Source of the DNA: Pseudomonadota bacterium
GTDB lineage: Bacteria > Pseudomonadota > Gammaproteobacteria > UBA1113
Reading direction: 5' to 3'
NCBI GenBank assembly: GCA_021782495.1
Contig: JAJXUV010000003.1
Location: 62,001 to 126,000, forward strand
Length of the DNA: 64,000 bases
Under the pieces are notes generated by a model that was not told the origin of the DNA, did not search any database, and was given only the letters and a program-made list of their open reading frames with translations. Numbering within the stretch: position 1 is the first letter of the stretch; each line of letters begins with the position of its first letter. Shown piece by piece: positions 35,163 to 45,635 of this stretch. The translations under genes and the position numbers were made by a program.

Positions 35163-37654
35163 CAATGATGGCGATGCAAAATAATTTAGAACCTTATAAG
35201 AAACAACTCAGGGAGATCCAGGATGCGATTTCTCATCGTTTAAATGAAGAAAAAAATACAGCGGATTTGATTAAAGAGTACACACAAGCTTTAGATAAAG
35301 TGATTGTTCACTTATGGGAAGATTGTACGGTGAATTCGCAGCAATACTCTTTGCTTGCCATAGGGGGTTATGGACGTTTTGAGTGGTATCCTTATTCCGA
35401 TGTGGATATTTTAATTTTAACCCACACCGCTATTGAAGAAGAACCGCATTTAGAGTGTTTTTTACAACGTCTGTGGGACCTCAAATTAAAAGCCTCTCCC
35501 ATCACCACCACCTTGGAACAATTGAGTGCTTTGTGTTTTGAAAATTTGAACACACTCAGCAGTATTTTGGACCAACGTTATCTCTGTGGCTCTAGTGATT
35601 TATACGCATTATTTTGTGCGTATCATCAAAAATTATTGCCTTTTTCAACACTCGATTTTTACCAAAAAAAGCAAGCAGAAAAAGAACGGCGCCACCAGAA
35701 TTTCGGTGTGCACGCCTTTTGCTTAGAACCCAACGTCAAAGAAGGTCCCGGTGGTTTGCGGGATGTTCAAACGGCATTATGGTATTTTAAATATAGTTTA
35801 TTGGTAACCGAACCGCGACCGTCAGGGAGCGGATGGGATGCTTTGGCTTCTGAAGGCATTCTAACTTCTGAAGAATGCCAAGCTTTGTTCGACGCCTATT
35901 TTTATCTGGCCCGCATTCGTTTTGCGCTGCACTTATACGCCAAGAAAAAAGAAGATAAATTATCGCTTGAAGCACAGGCTTTGTTGGCACAGCAATACCA
36001 TGAAGATCATCGTTCTTTTATGCGACATTATTATGAGCAGGTGCTTTTGATTCAAAGGTATATAGAGATATTAGAGAAAAGTTTTTTGACTGATTTATCA
36101 TCCCCACGAAAACAGGGATCTAATTTCAAACCCTGGATTCCTGCTTTCGCAGGAATGACAGAAGAAAATATCCCTCTAGCCTTCATTCAACACTTGCATA
36201 CAAATCCACCGACAGAAAAAGAAGCTTTAGACGTTGAAACGCAAGCCTTATTTTTAAAAATATTCGACAACGCGCCTTATGTTTATCCTTGTCTTAAAGC
36301 CTTGCGTCTTTGGGGATTGTTACCCTACTATTTACCCGAACTAAAATTCTGCATCGGCTTAATACAACACAGTTTGTTTCACATGTATACTGTCGATGAA
36401 CATACTTTATTATTAACCGCTATGCTGGATAAATTTCACGAAACAAAATACCAAGAACAATACCCTTTGTGTCATGAAATTATTGGCACCATACAATCAC
36501 CGGTCGTGCTGTATTTGGCAGCGCTTTTACACGACAGTGGCAAAGGACGTTCAGAAGATCACAGCATCGTCGGAAAAAAATTGGCCATTCAACTAACACA
36601 ACGTTTATCGACTTTACTCAGTCGCGAAGAACAAGAGAATTTAATCTGGTTGGTAGAAGAACATTTGCTAATGTCGCATGTGGCTCAAAAACAAGATATA
36701 CACGATCCCACTGTTTTGATTGCCTTTGCCAAAAAGGTCAAAGATCTAAATCGGTTAAAATTATTGTACCTCTTAACGGTCGCCGACATTTCTGCGACCA
36801 ACCCCACTTTATGGAACAGTTGGAAAGACAGTTTGTTAAAAAAATTGTATTTAGCGACCGAAAAGACTTTGGCGGTTCATTGTATTTTATCGCCCAGTGA
36901 AGTCAAAGCACTGTGTAAAAAAGAACTTACCTTAAAATTCTTAGAAAAAAATTTGTCTGCATTGCTCTGCCCAAAAGAGGCTATTGCATTGTGGAAAAAT
37001 TGGCCGCCAATTTATTTTTTGCACCACAGTGTGCCAAGTATTGTAAAGCATACAGCCTTAGTGTTAAGGAAAGAAACGAACGCAGTTTTTTGTTTCAGCG
37101 ATCATCCCAGACACGGGCATTATGAATTGTTTATTTACTGCAAAGACCGCCCTTTTTTATTTTCAACCTTCGCGAATGTCTTAGAAAAAGAAAATCTCAA
37201 TGTGGTATCCGCTGATATTTTAACCACGGAAGACGGCTATGCCTTAGACAGTTTTTATGTCTTGCGCGATCAAAATTATGTGCAAAGGAAATTACATTTA
37301 TTAGAACGCTTGCAAAAAGCCTTAGGTCTATTGGAAAAAAACCTTGCGCCACCCGTCTTCAACGAAAGATTTCACAAAAAATTCGCATGGCCTTCGATAA
37401 GTACTGACATTCAATGCCATCAAAATGAAAATGCAAACCATACAGAAATTGAAATCATTTCTTATGACAGGCCTGGACTCTTGGTTAAAATTGGTTTGGT
37501 ATTCACTCAACATCAGTTAAATCTAGAACAAGCCAAAATTACCACCTTAGGACAGCGAGTAGAAGATTTATTTATTGTAAGTCAACACAAACAAAAATTA
37601 TCGGATGAAACGATCAAAGCCTTAAAACAAGATTTATGGACGGTGGTACATTAA
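35159..37654 (+). CDS. glnD: [Protein-PII] uridylyltransferase carrying two in-frame repeat insertions
   Basis: Senses glutamine and (de)uridylylates PII proteins. Nucleotidyltransferase motif GGYGRFEWYPYSDVDIL (about 70-86), the GLRDVQTALWYFK region, an HD hydrolase domain with LLHDSGKGRSEDHS, and two C-terminal ACT domains (FLFSTFANVLEKENLNVVSA; DRPGLLVKIGLVF). Two segments do not belong to the family: TEPRPSGSG, encoded by a type-1 arm (35805-35836), and SPRKQGSNFKPWIPAFAGMT, encoded by a type-2 palindrome (36098-36160). Both keep the frame. 831 residues. Ends in a TAATG overlap with the next gene. Confidence 0.95.
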   Translation: MTMMAMQNNLEPYKKQLREIQDAISHRLNEEKNTADLIKEYTQALDKVIVHLWEDCTVNSQQYSLLAIGGYGRFEWYPYSDVDILILTHTAIEEEPHLECFLQRLWDLKLKASPITTTLEQLSALCFENLNTLSSILDQRYLCGSSDLYALFCAYHQKLLPFSTLDFYQKKQAEKERRHQNFGVHAFCLEPNVKEGPGGLRDVQTALWYFKYSLLVTEPRPSGSGWDALASEGILTSEECQALFDAYFYLARIRFALHLYAKKKEDKLSLEAQALLAQQYHEDHRSFMRHYYEQVLLIQRYIEILEKSFLTDLSSPRKQGSNFKPWIPAFAGMTEENIPLAFIQHLHTNPPTEKEALDVETQALFLKIFDNAPYVYPCLKALRLWGLLPYYLPELKFCIGLIQHSLFHMYTVDEHTLLLTAMLDKFHETKYQEQYPLCHEIIGTIQSPVVLYLAALLHDSGKGRSEDHSIVGKKLAIQLTQRLSTLLSREEQENLIWLVEEHLLMSHVAQKQDIHDPTVLIAFAKKVKDLNRLKLLYLLTVADISATNPTLWNSWKDSLLKKLYLATEKTLAVHCILSPSEVKALCKKELTLKFLEKNLSALLCPKEAIALWKNWPPIYFLHHSVPSIVKHTALVLRKETNAVFCFSDHPRHGHYELFIYCKDRPFLFSTFANVLEKENLNVVSADILTTEDGYALDSFYVLRDQNYVQRKLHLLERLQKALGLLEKNLAPPVFNERFHKKFAWPSISTDIQCHQNENANHTEIEIISYDRPGLLVKIGLVFTQHQLNLEQAKITTLGQRVEDLFIVSQHKQKLSDETIKALKQDLWTVVH
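35805..35836 (+). repeat. Type-1 arm inserted in frame within glnD
   Basis: TAACCGAACCGCGACCGTCA then GGGAGCGGATGG, a single arm of the family, read as VTEPRPSGSGW. It lies between the nucleotidyltransferase and HD domains, where E. coli GlnD has no such segment. Confidence 0.85.
36098..36160 (+). repeat. Type-2 palindrome inserted in frame within glnD
   Basis: Begins TCATCCCCACGAAAACAGGG and ends CCTGCTTTCGCAGGAATGAC. The element is complete with both ends and encodes 21 residues including PWIPAFAGMT. Same family as the intergenic copies at 26717 and 40964. Confidence 0.9.
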
Positions 37655-38268
37655 TGTTAAAATTAAAGAATTATTTTCAAACTTGGATCGCTCAGCATAA
37701 TAAAGCCTGGATCCGAATGTATTTCTTTTTTAAAACACTCATTTTAACACCCAAAACCATCGGGGCTATTGTACCCAGTTCACCTTATTTGGCCAGAGCC
37801 ATGGCTTCTTATATTCCTCGACCTCAAAAAGGCGTGGTCATAGAACTCGGTGCTGGAACTGGCGTTATCACAGAAGCTATCTTAAAACGTGGTATCCATC
37901 CCAACGACCTAGTTCTTATTGAATCCTCACCTGATTTTGCCAATACACTAAGCGAAGAGTTTAGCTCTGTGGCGATTATGACTGGTTTTGCACAAGATTT
38001 GGTGACTTTATTGAAAAATGAATCGCGTCCGGTGATAGCCATTGTTTCGAGTCTCCCCTTGCGATCTTTAGAACCCGAAACGACAAAGCGCATTTTGGCG
38101 CAAATACCTCAAGTTTTAGATCCCCAAGGCGTGTATATTCAATTTACCTATGACATCCGAAAAACACTGTATTTTTATCCATCAAATTATCAATTGATAG
38201 ACTCTCAAATTGTTTGGAAAAATATTCCTCCCGCTAAGGTCGAGGTTTATCGTATTGCCGCTATGTAG
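37654..38268 (+). CDS. Class I SAM methyltransferase, phospholipid N-methyltransferase-like
   Basis: 204 residues from the ATG that overlaps the glnD stop by one base (TAATG). The N-terminus (FFFKTLILTPKTIGAIVPSS) and SAM motif VIELGAGTGVITEAIL resemble the PmtA/rRNA-adenine-dimethylase-like group, with SLPLRSLEPET after the third strand. In that family the product methylates phosphatidylethanolamine to give phosphatidylcholine. Membrane interaction is suggested by the hydrophobic, aromatic N-terminus. The substrate is not proven by sequence. Confidence 0.75.
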   Translation: MLKLKNYFQTWIAQHNKAWIRMYFFFKTLILTPKTIGAIVPSSPYLARAMASYIPRPQKGVVIELGAGTGVITEAILKRGIHPNDLVLIESSPDFANTLSEEFSSVAIMTGFAQDLVTLLKNESRPVIAIVSSLPLRSLEPETTKRILAQIPQVLDPQGVYIQFTYDIRKTLYFYPSNYQLIDSQIVWKNIPPAKVEVYRIAAM

Positions 38269-38332
38269 TATCTAATTTAAATCTTAATGCGCAGTAATGA
38301 ACGAGACACAGACTACCAAGCCAGGATTCATC

Positions 38333-38362
38333 TTGTATATCATTTTAATTAAGTGTTAAAAT
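38333..38362 (+). promoter_or_regulatory. Predicted promoter of the Cys/Met PLP enzyme
   Basis: TTGTAT (38333-38338), 18 bases, TAAAAT (38357-38362), about 35 bases before the ATG at 38397, which has AGGGAG upstream. Confidence 0.45.
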
Positions 38363-38396
38363 TAAATTTAAAAACATCGCACTAAGGGAGATTTTC

Positions 38397-39563
38397 ATGC
38401 CAAAACAAGCCTTTAATACCCGCGTGATACATGCTGGTCAGACGCCTGATCTCAGCACAGGTGCAGTGATGCAGCCGATTTATGCGACTTCCACTTATGC
38501 ACAAAAAAGCCCTGGGCAACATTCAGGCTATGAATATTCCCGTACTCAAAACCCCACTCGCCATGCCTATGAAGCTTGTGTAGCCGATTTAGAAGAAGGA
38601 ATTCAAGGTTTTGCCTTTGCTTCGGGGATGGCTGCCATCGCTTCGATTTTAGAATTATTGGATACCGGCGATCACATTGTTGCTTGCGACGATTTATACG
38701 GCGGCACCGTGCGCTTATTCAATCGAGTTCGTACACGAAGTGCCGGCTTATCTTTCACTTTTGCAGATTTGAGCAAACCTCAAGTCGATCTAAAGCAATA
38801 TACGACCGCCAAAACCAAACTATTGTGGCTAGAAACTCCGACCAATCCCTTGCTCAAATTGGTCGATTTAAAAAGCTTGGTAGGACAAGCCAAGGCATTG
38901 GGTTTGATGATCGTCGTCGACAATACTTTTGCCAGCCCTTATTTACAACAGCCTTTGACCTTGGGCGCCGATATCGTTGTGCATTCTGCCACGAAATATT
39001 TGAATGGCCACAGCGATATGGTCGGTGGCATTGCCGTCGTTGGCAATAACTCTGCCTTGGCAGAACAAATGGCTTTCATACAAAATTCTGCTGGCGCTAT
39101 TGCCGGCCCTTTCGATGCTTTTTTAGCACTGCGCGGTTTAAAAACTTTGGCGGTGCGCATGGATCGTCATTGTGAGAATGCCATGGCCTTGGCAGAATGG
39201 TTGTGCACCCAAGCAAACATCAAAAATGTCATTTACCCTGGTTTAAGCTCGCATCCTCAACACGAACTGGCCAAAGATCAAATGCGCCATTTTGGTGGGA
39301 TGTTAAGTCTACGTTTGCACGGTAGTCTAACTGAAACCAAAATTTTCTTAGAACAGTTAAAGGTGTTTACTTTGGCTGAAAGTTTGGGTGGTGTTGAAAG
39401 CCTGGTGTGCCACCCTGCACTCATGACGCATGCTTCTTTACCCCCAGAGCGACGAGCCGAACTCGGCATAGACGATACTTTGGTGCGCTTGTCGGTAGGC
39501 ATAGAAGCCCTCGACGATTTAAAAACCGACATAGCACAGGCTTTAAAAAAGGCTTTTTTATAA
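38397..39563 (+). CDS. Cystathionine gamma-synthase/beta-lyase family PLP enzyme
   Basis: 388 residues, Cys/Met metabolism PLP family. YEYSRTQNPTRHAYE, FASGMAAI, TPTNPLLKLVDL and the PLP lysine in HSATKYLNGHSDMVGG are diagnostic. Family members include MetB (synthase), MetC (beta-lyase) and gamma-lyase; these cannot be separated safely here. The ending SLGGVESLVCHPALMTHAS favours the gamma-synthase/gamma-lyase branch. The permease gene follows after nine bases and probably shares the transcript. Confidence 0.9.
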   Translation: MPKQAFNTRVIHAGQTPDLSTGAVMQPIYATSTYAQKSPGQHSGYEYSRTQNPTRHAYEACVADLEEGIQGFAFASGMAAIASILELLDTGDHIVACDDLYGGTVRLFNRVRTRSAGLSFTFADLSKPQVDLKQYTTAKTKLLWLETPTNPLLKLVDLKSLVGQAKALGLMIVVDNTFASPYLQQPLTLGADIVVHSATKYLNGHSDMVGGIAVVGNNSALAEQMAFIQNSAGAIAGPFDAFLALRGLKTLAVRMDRHCENAMALAEWLCTQANIKNVIYPGLSSHPQHELAKDQMRHFGGMLSLRLHGSLTETKIFLEQLKVFTLAESLGGVESLVCHPALMTHASLPPERRAELGIDDTLVRLSVGIEALDDLKTDIAQALKKAFL

Positions 39564-39572
39564 AGGATGAAT

Positions 39573-40961
39573 ATGAATAAGGCTTACATTTCTCGATTCA
39601 CCCTGGTGCTATTTATTGCGGGTGCCATCGACAGCATTCGAAATTTACCTACCACGGCTTTGTTCGGCAGTTCCCTCGTTATGTATTATTGTTTTGCTGC
39701 CATTACCTTTTTAATTCCAATCGCCTTGTTGTCTGCAGAATTGGCAGCCACTCGAATAGGCAATGGAATTTACGAATGGATCAAAAGTGCCTTTGGGCCT
39801 AAAATGGGTTTTCTAGCTATTTGGTTACAATGGATCAATACAATGGTGTGGTTTCCGACCATCTTATCTTTCATTGCGGGAACCGCGAGTTATTTTATCA
39901 ATCCGGCTTTAGCCACAGACAAAGGCTTTCTTTTAACCCTCATCTTGCTGACTTTTTGGGGCTTAACTTTATTAAATTTACGCGGCATTCATTTGTCTAC
40001 TCGCGCAGCTTCCTGGATGGCTCTATTAGGGATGGTATTTCCCTTATCGCTTATTTTATTAGCCGGTGTATGGTGGCTGTTAAGCCATCAATCCTCACAT
40101 ATTGAATTGTCCCTATCGGCATTCTTTCCTTTCGGACAACAACACGGTGCTTTTTCTTCTTTAACGGCCATCATTGCTGGATTTTTAGGAATTGAATTAG
40201 CCAGCGTCCACATCAATCATTTAAAAAATCCTGCCGCCGATTATGCCAAATCCCTAGCCATCGCTGTCCCTTTCATTCTTATTACGATGGCTTTTGGTGC
40301 ATTGACTGTTGCCATGGTCTTAGCGCAAAAGGACATCAATATCGTCAATGGTGTCATAGAAGCCTTTGACAATTTTTTGGCGGTGTATCATCTTCGATTT
40401 TTATTACCTATTGTAGGGCTGATGATTTTAATCGGCAGTATCGGAGGCATGATCAGTTGGGTCATTTCTCCAGCCAAAGGCTTATTACAAGCCAGCCAAG
40501 ATGGTTTTTTGCCCCCATTTTTCTGTAAAACGAATCCGCATCATGCACCGAATCGCGTCTTATTGGGTCAAGCCATTTTAGTCAGCTTGATTTCAGGGGC
40601 TTTTTTACTTTTTCCCAGTGTCAATGGCGGCTATTGGTTGTTAACTGCTTTAAGTACCGAATTGTATTTATTGATGTATGTGATGTTATTAGCGGCCGCT
40701 GTGTATTTGAAATGGAAAAAACCTCAAGAAACACGGTCTTTTCAATTGGGCAAAGGCATAAGCGGTACCTTATTGGTGGCTCTTTTAGGATTCATCGGTT
40801 GTGGCATTGCTTTGATCATCGGGGTCATTCCCCCCAGCGACATTGCCGTGGGAAATCCGGTTCGATATACGATGATTTTCCTCAGTGGCTTGGTGGGCTT
40901 TATAGTACCGGTGTTTTTATTTTATCGGCTACATCGAAAACAGCGAAATTCGGCGACTTAA
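39573..40961 (+). CDS. APC superfamily amino acid permease, GadC-like
   Basis: About 462 residues with 12 predicted membrane segments. Start placed at the second ATG (39573) because AAAGGA lies 5 bases before it and is too close to the first. The N-terminus (LFIAGAIDSIRNLPTTALFG) and the IGNGIYEWIKSAFG segment fit the glutamate/GABA-antiporter-like branch. Probably imports or exchanges an amino acid across the inner membrane. The upstream PLP enzyme may act on its substrate. Confidence 0.85.
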   Translation: MNKAYISRFTLVLFIAGAIDSIRNLPTTALFGSSLVMYYCFAAITFLIPIALLSAELAATRIGNGIYEWIKSAFGPKMGFLAIWLQWINTMVWFPTILSFIAGTASYFINPALATDKGFLLTLILLTFWGLTLLNLRGIHLSTRAASWMALLGMVFPLSLILLAGVWWLLSHQSSHIELSLSAFFPFGQQHGAFSSLTAIIAGFLGIELASVHINHLKNPAADYAKSLAIAVPFILITMAFGALTVAMVLAQKDINIVNGVIEAFDNFLAVYHLRFLLPIVGLMILIGSIGGMISWVISPAKGLLQASQDGFLPPFFCKTNPHHAPNRVLLGQAILVSLISGAFLLFPSVNGGYWLLTALSTELYLLMYVMLLAAAVYLKWKKPQETRSFQLGKGISGTLLVALLGFIGCGIALIIGVIPPSDIAVGNPVRYTMIFLSGLVGFIVPVFLFYRLHRKQRNSAT

Positions 40962-40963
40962 GT

Positions 40964-41028
40964 TGTCATTCCTGCGAAAGCAGGAATCCACTTTCAAACC
41001 CTGAGCCCCTGCTTTCGCAGGGATGACA
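40964..41028. repeat. Type-2 palindromic element
   Basis: TGTCATTCCTGCGAAAGCAG and CTGCTTTCGCAGGGATGACA as inverted ends, starting two bases after the permease stop. Likely forms a hairpin that ends transcription before trxB. Confidence 0.88.
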
Positions 41029-41059
41029 AAGCGGGTATAATGCTTCCAAAGATATTTAA

Positions 41060-42025
<966 letters not shown>

Positions 42026-42031
42026 AGACTT

Positions 42032-42160
42032 GCTTACAACTCGCTAGGCTGAAGGGAATTCGTTGATTTTTGAGTACCGCAGCGCAGTTTATATTGACAT
42101 AAATGAGCAGCGGAGCAGAAAAAATCAACGCATTACATCCAGCATAGTAGAATTGTAAGC
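42032..42160. repeat. Type-4 palindromic element, copy 1
   Basis: 129 bases with ends GCTTACAA/TTGTAAGC and inner inverted segments CGTTGATTTTTGAGTACCGC and GCGGAGCAGAAAAAATCAAC. Shares GCTAGGCTG and AGCATAGTAGAA with the copy at 54703. Confidence 0.85.
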
Positions 42161-42170
42161 CGGTCTTCAC

Positions 42171-42199
42171 TTGATATATCTTTATTTTTAGACTAAGAT
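42171..42199 (+). promoter_or_regulatory. Predicted infA promoter
   Basis: TTGATA (42171-42176), 17 bases, TAAGAT (42194-42199), about 33 bases before the ATG of infA and directly after the type-4 repeat. Confidence 0.6.
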
Positions 42200-42232
42200 A
42201 CTGCCAATTGTTGAATAAATCTGTGAGAAATT

Positions 42233-42469
42233 ATGTCCAAAGAAGATCATATCGAAATGGATGGGGTGATCCTAGAAACCCTGCCGAATACCACTTTTAG
42301 AGTTAAACTCGACAATGGGCATGTTGTGACAGCCCATATTTCCGGTAAAATTCGCAAAAACTACATCCGTATTTTAACGGGTGATAAGGTGACAGTGGAA
42401 TTGACGCCCTATGATCTGACGAAAGGGCGTATTACCTTTAGGCATAAAGAGTCTGCTGCTGGAGCTTAA
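42233..42469 (+). CDS. infA: Translation initiation factor IF-1
   Basis: Binds the A site of the 30S subunit during initiation. The OB-fold sequence follows E. coli IF-1 almost residue for residue ([40 protein letters not shown]). At 78 residues it has six more than E. coli (tail KESAAGA). Monocistronic. Confidence 0.98.
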   Translation: MSKEDHIEMDGVILETLPNTTFRVKLDNGHVVTAHISGKIRKNYIRILTGDKVTVELTPYDLTKGRITFRHKESAAGA

Positions 42470-42491
42470 CGCCCTCAAAAGTAGCTTCTTC

Positions 42492-42571
42492 TAACCGAGC
42501 CGCGACCGTCTCAGGGAGCGGAAAAAAATATCGCCCGCTTTCTCCGCTCCCTGACGGTCGCGGCTCGGTTA
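42492..42571. repeat. Type-1 palindromic element, short form
   Basis: Arms TAACCGAGCCGCGACCGTCT and CTGACGGTCGCGGCTCGGTT around a 24-base centre. Lies between the convergent infA and alaS stops and could terminate both. Confidence 0.85.
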
Positions 42572-42596
42572 TAGCAATCAATGCATGATGGAGCAA

Positions 42597-45191
42597 TTAC
42601 ACCTTATCACTCACCCATTCTTCTGCCATCGCCAACACTGATTTCAATTTCGATACATCACTCGCCGCAGCCTGCGCCATATCGGGCTTACCGCCGCCTT
42701 TGCCACCTAATTTTTCAGCTAAAAACCCCACCAATTGCCCTGCGTGTATTTTATCGCTTAAGGCATTGCTGACACCGACTACTAAATGTACTTTATCTTC
42801 ATATTGACTCGCCAAAATAACCACACAAGGTTCCAAAGCCGATTTGGTTTGCAATAAGATTTCCCTTAAAGTTTTGGGATCCATAACACCGACTTCGGCA
42901 CAGATATAAGAAAAATTTCCCATCTTTTGCGCTTGAGACACCAAATCCTGAGCACGCAACAAAGCCAATTGAGACTCCGCTTTTTCCAAGGTTTTTTCGA
43001 TTTTTTTCCAACGTTCTATCTGCGCTTTGGCACGCGTCAACACATCGTCTTTTTGAATTTTTAAGAGATCGCACAAAGCATTCAAATCTTGATGCAAGCG
43101 ATTGCCCCATTGCCAAGCTGCCAAACCCGTAATCGCTTCTATTCGACGAATACCGGCAGCAACACCAGTTTCGGCAATGATTTTAAACAAACCAATGTCG
43201 CCACTGCGACTGACGTGCGTTCCGCCACACAGTTCTTTGGAAACCTGACCAATTTGCAAAACCCGCACGGTTTCATCGTATTTTTCACCGAATAGGGCCA
43301 TGGCTCCACTTTGAATCGCTTCGGCCGCATTCATGTGGTGTGTTTCCACCAAAGTATTATTCAGAATTTCCACATTCACTTGTTTTTCGATCTCTTCTAA
43401 AATCGTGGGGCTTAAAGCTTCAAAATAAGAAAAATCAAAACGAAGACGATCGGGTGCAACCAAAGATCCCTTTTGAACGACTTCTTTTCCTAAGACTTTT
43501 TGCAATATCGCATGCAATAAGTGTGTGGCTGTATGGTTACGTGCAATGGCTTTACGTTTCAAAGTATTCACTTCAGCCTGTACTTCCATGCCAATGCGCC
43601 ATTCGCCTTGTTGAACGATACCCACATGCAAAATACTGCCGCTTTCTTTTTGCGTGTCTTCGACTTGAAACTCCGCATTGGAAGCCGTCAATACGCCTTG
43701 ATCGCCGACTTGACCGCCACTTTCTGCATAAAAAGGCGTATGTTCCAAAATAATCATGCCTTTTTGGCCGGCTTTTAAAACATCCACTTTAGCACCTTCA
43801 TAGACCAAAGCAACAATCTTGGCACGATCAGACAAAGATTCATAGCCGATGAAATCCGTCTTTTCTTCAAAAGCCAATTTTTCATGGTAATCAAAAGCAA
43901 ATTGACTTGCCTTGCTCGATAAAGTGCGTTGCTTTTGCATTTCTTCTTCAAAGCCTTCCATATCCAAATGCAAACCACGTTCTCGGGCGATGTCGGCCGT
44001 TAAATCCGGTGGGAATCCATAGGTATCGTACAATTTAAAAATAATGCTGCCTGGAATGCATTGACCACTCAATTGAGCAATTTGTTGATTCAACAAACGC
44101 ATGCCTTGCTCTAAAGTTCGACTGAATTGTTCTTCTTCTTGTTTCAAAGTACGCTCGATAAAAGCTTTCTGTTCTCTTATTTTAGGATAAGCATCGCCCA
44201 TATGCTGCGCCAAAGTAGCGACTAAGCGATAGAAAAAAGGCTCTTTTAAGCCTAAGGCATACCCATGTCGTATTGCTCGACGAATGATGCGTCGCAAGAC
44301 ATAACCACGGCCTTCATTGCTCGGCATCACGCCATCGGCAATCAAGAAAGAAGTGGCGCGAATGTGATCCGCAATGACGCGCAGAGAAGTATTGCTGAGA
44401 TCGGCGCACTTCGCAAAACGGGCGATGCTTTCAATGATCGGCACAAATAAATCAGTGTCATAATTATTGTGTACGCCTTGCATCACCGCAGCCATACGCT
44501 CTAGCCCCATTCCCGTATCGACAGAGGGTTTGGGCAAAGGGATCAATTCGCCGGAAGCTTGGCGATCGTATTGCATAAACACCATATTCCAAACTTCGAT
44601 GTATCTATCGCCATCGGCTTCCGATGTTCCCGGAGGACCACCAAAAATATCGGCGCCGTGATCGTAAAAAATTTCAGAACAAGGGCCACAGGGTCCGGTA
44701 TCGCCCATCGACCAAAAATTATCTTCTGCGCCACAACGTGAAAACCGCTTCGGATCGACTTTTAATTCATTTAACCAAATGTTAGCTGCTTCATCGTCTT
44801 CTTCAAACACCGTGACCCACAATTTTTCAGGCGGCAAATGCAAGATCTTCGTTAAGAAATCCCAAGCGTATTGAATAGCTTCTCGTTTAAAATAATCGCC
44901 AAAACTGAAATTACCCAGCATTTCAAAGAAAGTATGGTGTCTGGCCGTATAGCCCACATTTTCCAAATCATTGTGTTTACCGCCTGCGCGAATGCAAGTT
45001 TGAGCAGAACAAGCGCGCGTATAATCTCTTTTTTCTAAGCCCAAAAAAACATCTTTAAATTGCACCATGCCTGCGTTGACAAATAACAGCGTTGGATCGT
45101 TTTTGGGGATCAAAGAACTGGACAAAACGGGGGTATGCCCCTGTTCTTGAAAATAATTTAAAAATTTTTCTCTTAATTCATTGCTGTTCAT
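42597..45191 (-). CDS. alaS: Alanyl-tRNA synthetase
   Basis: 864 residues (E. coli 876). Class II core with ARHHTFFEMLGNFSFGDYFK, tRNA-recognition region, the editing-site zinc motif HTATHLLHAIL with CGGTHV, and the C-terminal coiled-coil and DHHA1-type domain ending LAMAEEWVSDKV. Charges tRNA-Ala and edits mischarged Ser/Gly. Its start overlaps the recX 3' end, giving the classic recA-recX-alaS order. Confidence 0.97.
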   Translation of the reverse strand: MNSNELREKFLNYFQEQGHTPVLSSSLIPKNDPTLLFVNAGMVQFKDVFLGLEKRDYTRACSAQTCIRAGGKHNDLENVGYTARHHTFFEMLGNFSFGDYFKREAIQYAWDFLTKILHLPPEKLWVTVFEEDDEAANIWLNELKVDPKRFSRCGAEDNFWSMGDTGPCGPCSEIFYDHGADIFGGPPGTSEADGDRYIEVWNMVFMQYDRQASGELIPLPKPSVDTGMGLERMAAVMQGVHNNYDTDLFVPIIESIARFAKCADLSNTSLRVIADHIRATSFLIADGVMPSNEGRGYVLRRIIRRAIRHGYALGLKEPFFYRLVATLAQHMGDAYPKIREQKAFIERTLKQEEEQFSRTLEQGMRLLNQQIAQLSGQCIPGSIIFKLYDTYGFPPDLTADIARERGLHLDMEGFEEEMQKQRTLSSKASQFAFDYHEKLAFEEKTDFIGYESLSDRAKIVALVYEGAKVDVLKAGQKGMIILEHTPFYAESGGQVGDQGVLTASNAEFQVEDTQKESGSILHVGIVQQGEWRIGMEVQAEVNTLKRKAIARNHTATHLLHAILQKVLGKEVVQKGSLVAPDRLRFDFSYFEALSPTILEEIEKQVNVEILNNTLVETHHMNAAEAIQSGAMALFGEKYDETVRVLQIGQVSKELCGGTHVSRSGDIGLFKIIAETGVAAGIRRIEAITGLAAWQWGNRLHQDLNALCDLLKIQKDDVLTRAKAQIERWKKIEKTLEKAESQLALLRAQDLVSQAQKMGNFSYICAEVGVMDPKTLREILLQTKSALEPCVVILASQYEDKVHLVVGVSNALSDKIHAGQLVGFLAEKLGGKGGGKPDMAQAAASDVSKLKSVLAMAEEWVSDKV

Positions 45192-45612
45192 GATAAGGTT
45201 CTCGTAAAAATCGATTAATGTGTTCTAAAGAAAAACCGCGGTATTGTAAATATCGCGCTTGCTGTCCATAACTTTTATTGTCTTTTGGCTTTTCACTAAA
45301 GCGTTTGGCCCACGTCATCGCCAAACCTTCGTACCATTCTTCATCCTTGAAAGCCGTGTTTACGCTGTGCGAAGACAAACCTTTTTCTTTCAATAAAAGG
45401 GCTATGCGGCGCGGTCCTAAACCCTGTCTGTATTTAGAGTGTATCAACAATTCAGAAAAACGCGTGTCATTTAAAAAACCTTTGTCTATTAAAGACTGAA
45501 GCACTTGCTGAATGCATTCCACATCATCGCTTTTTTTCAATAATTTTTGCTTTAACTCCGCCACACTGTGATCACGGCGCGACAAAGCATTTAAAGCCAC
45601 GCGCCGCAACAT
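45178..45612 (-). CDS. recX: Recombination regulatory protein RecX
   Basis: 144 residues; RecX binds RecA filaments and limits their activity. Three helical repeats are visible (ALNALSRRDHSVAELKQKL; IDKGFLNDTRFSELLI; GPRRIALLLKEKGL), the normal make-up of the family. 23 bases after recA and overlapping alaS by 14 bases. Confidence 0.93.
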   Translation of the reverse strand: MLRRVALNALSRRDHSVAELKQKLLKKSDDVECIQQVLQSLIDKGFLNDTRFSELLIHSKYRQGLGPRRIALLLKEKGLSSHSVNTAFKDEEWYEGLAMTWAKRFSEKPKDNKSYGQQARYLQYRGFSLEHINRFLREPYHEQQ

Positions 45613-45635
45613 TAGCTTTTCGTCTTCTACTGTAT

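Noticed and set aside
42581-42772. 63-codon plus-strand frame at the alaS 3' end
   Set aside because: Fully antisense to alaS, with no independent support.
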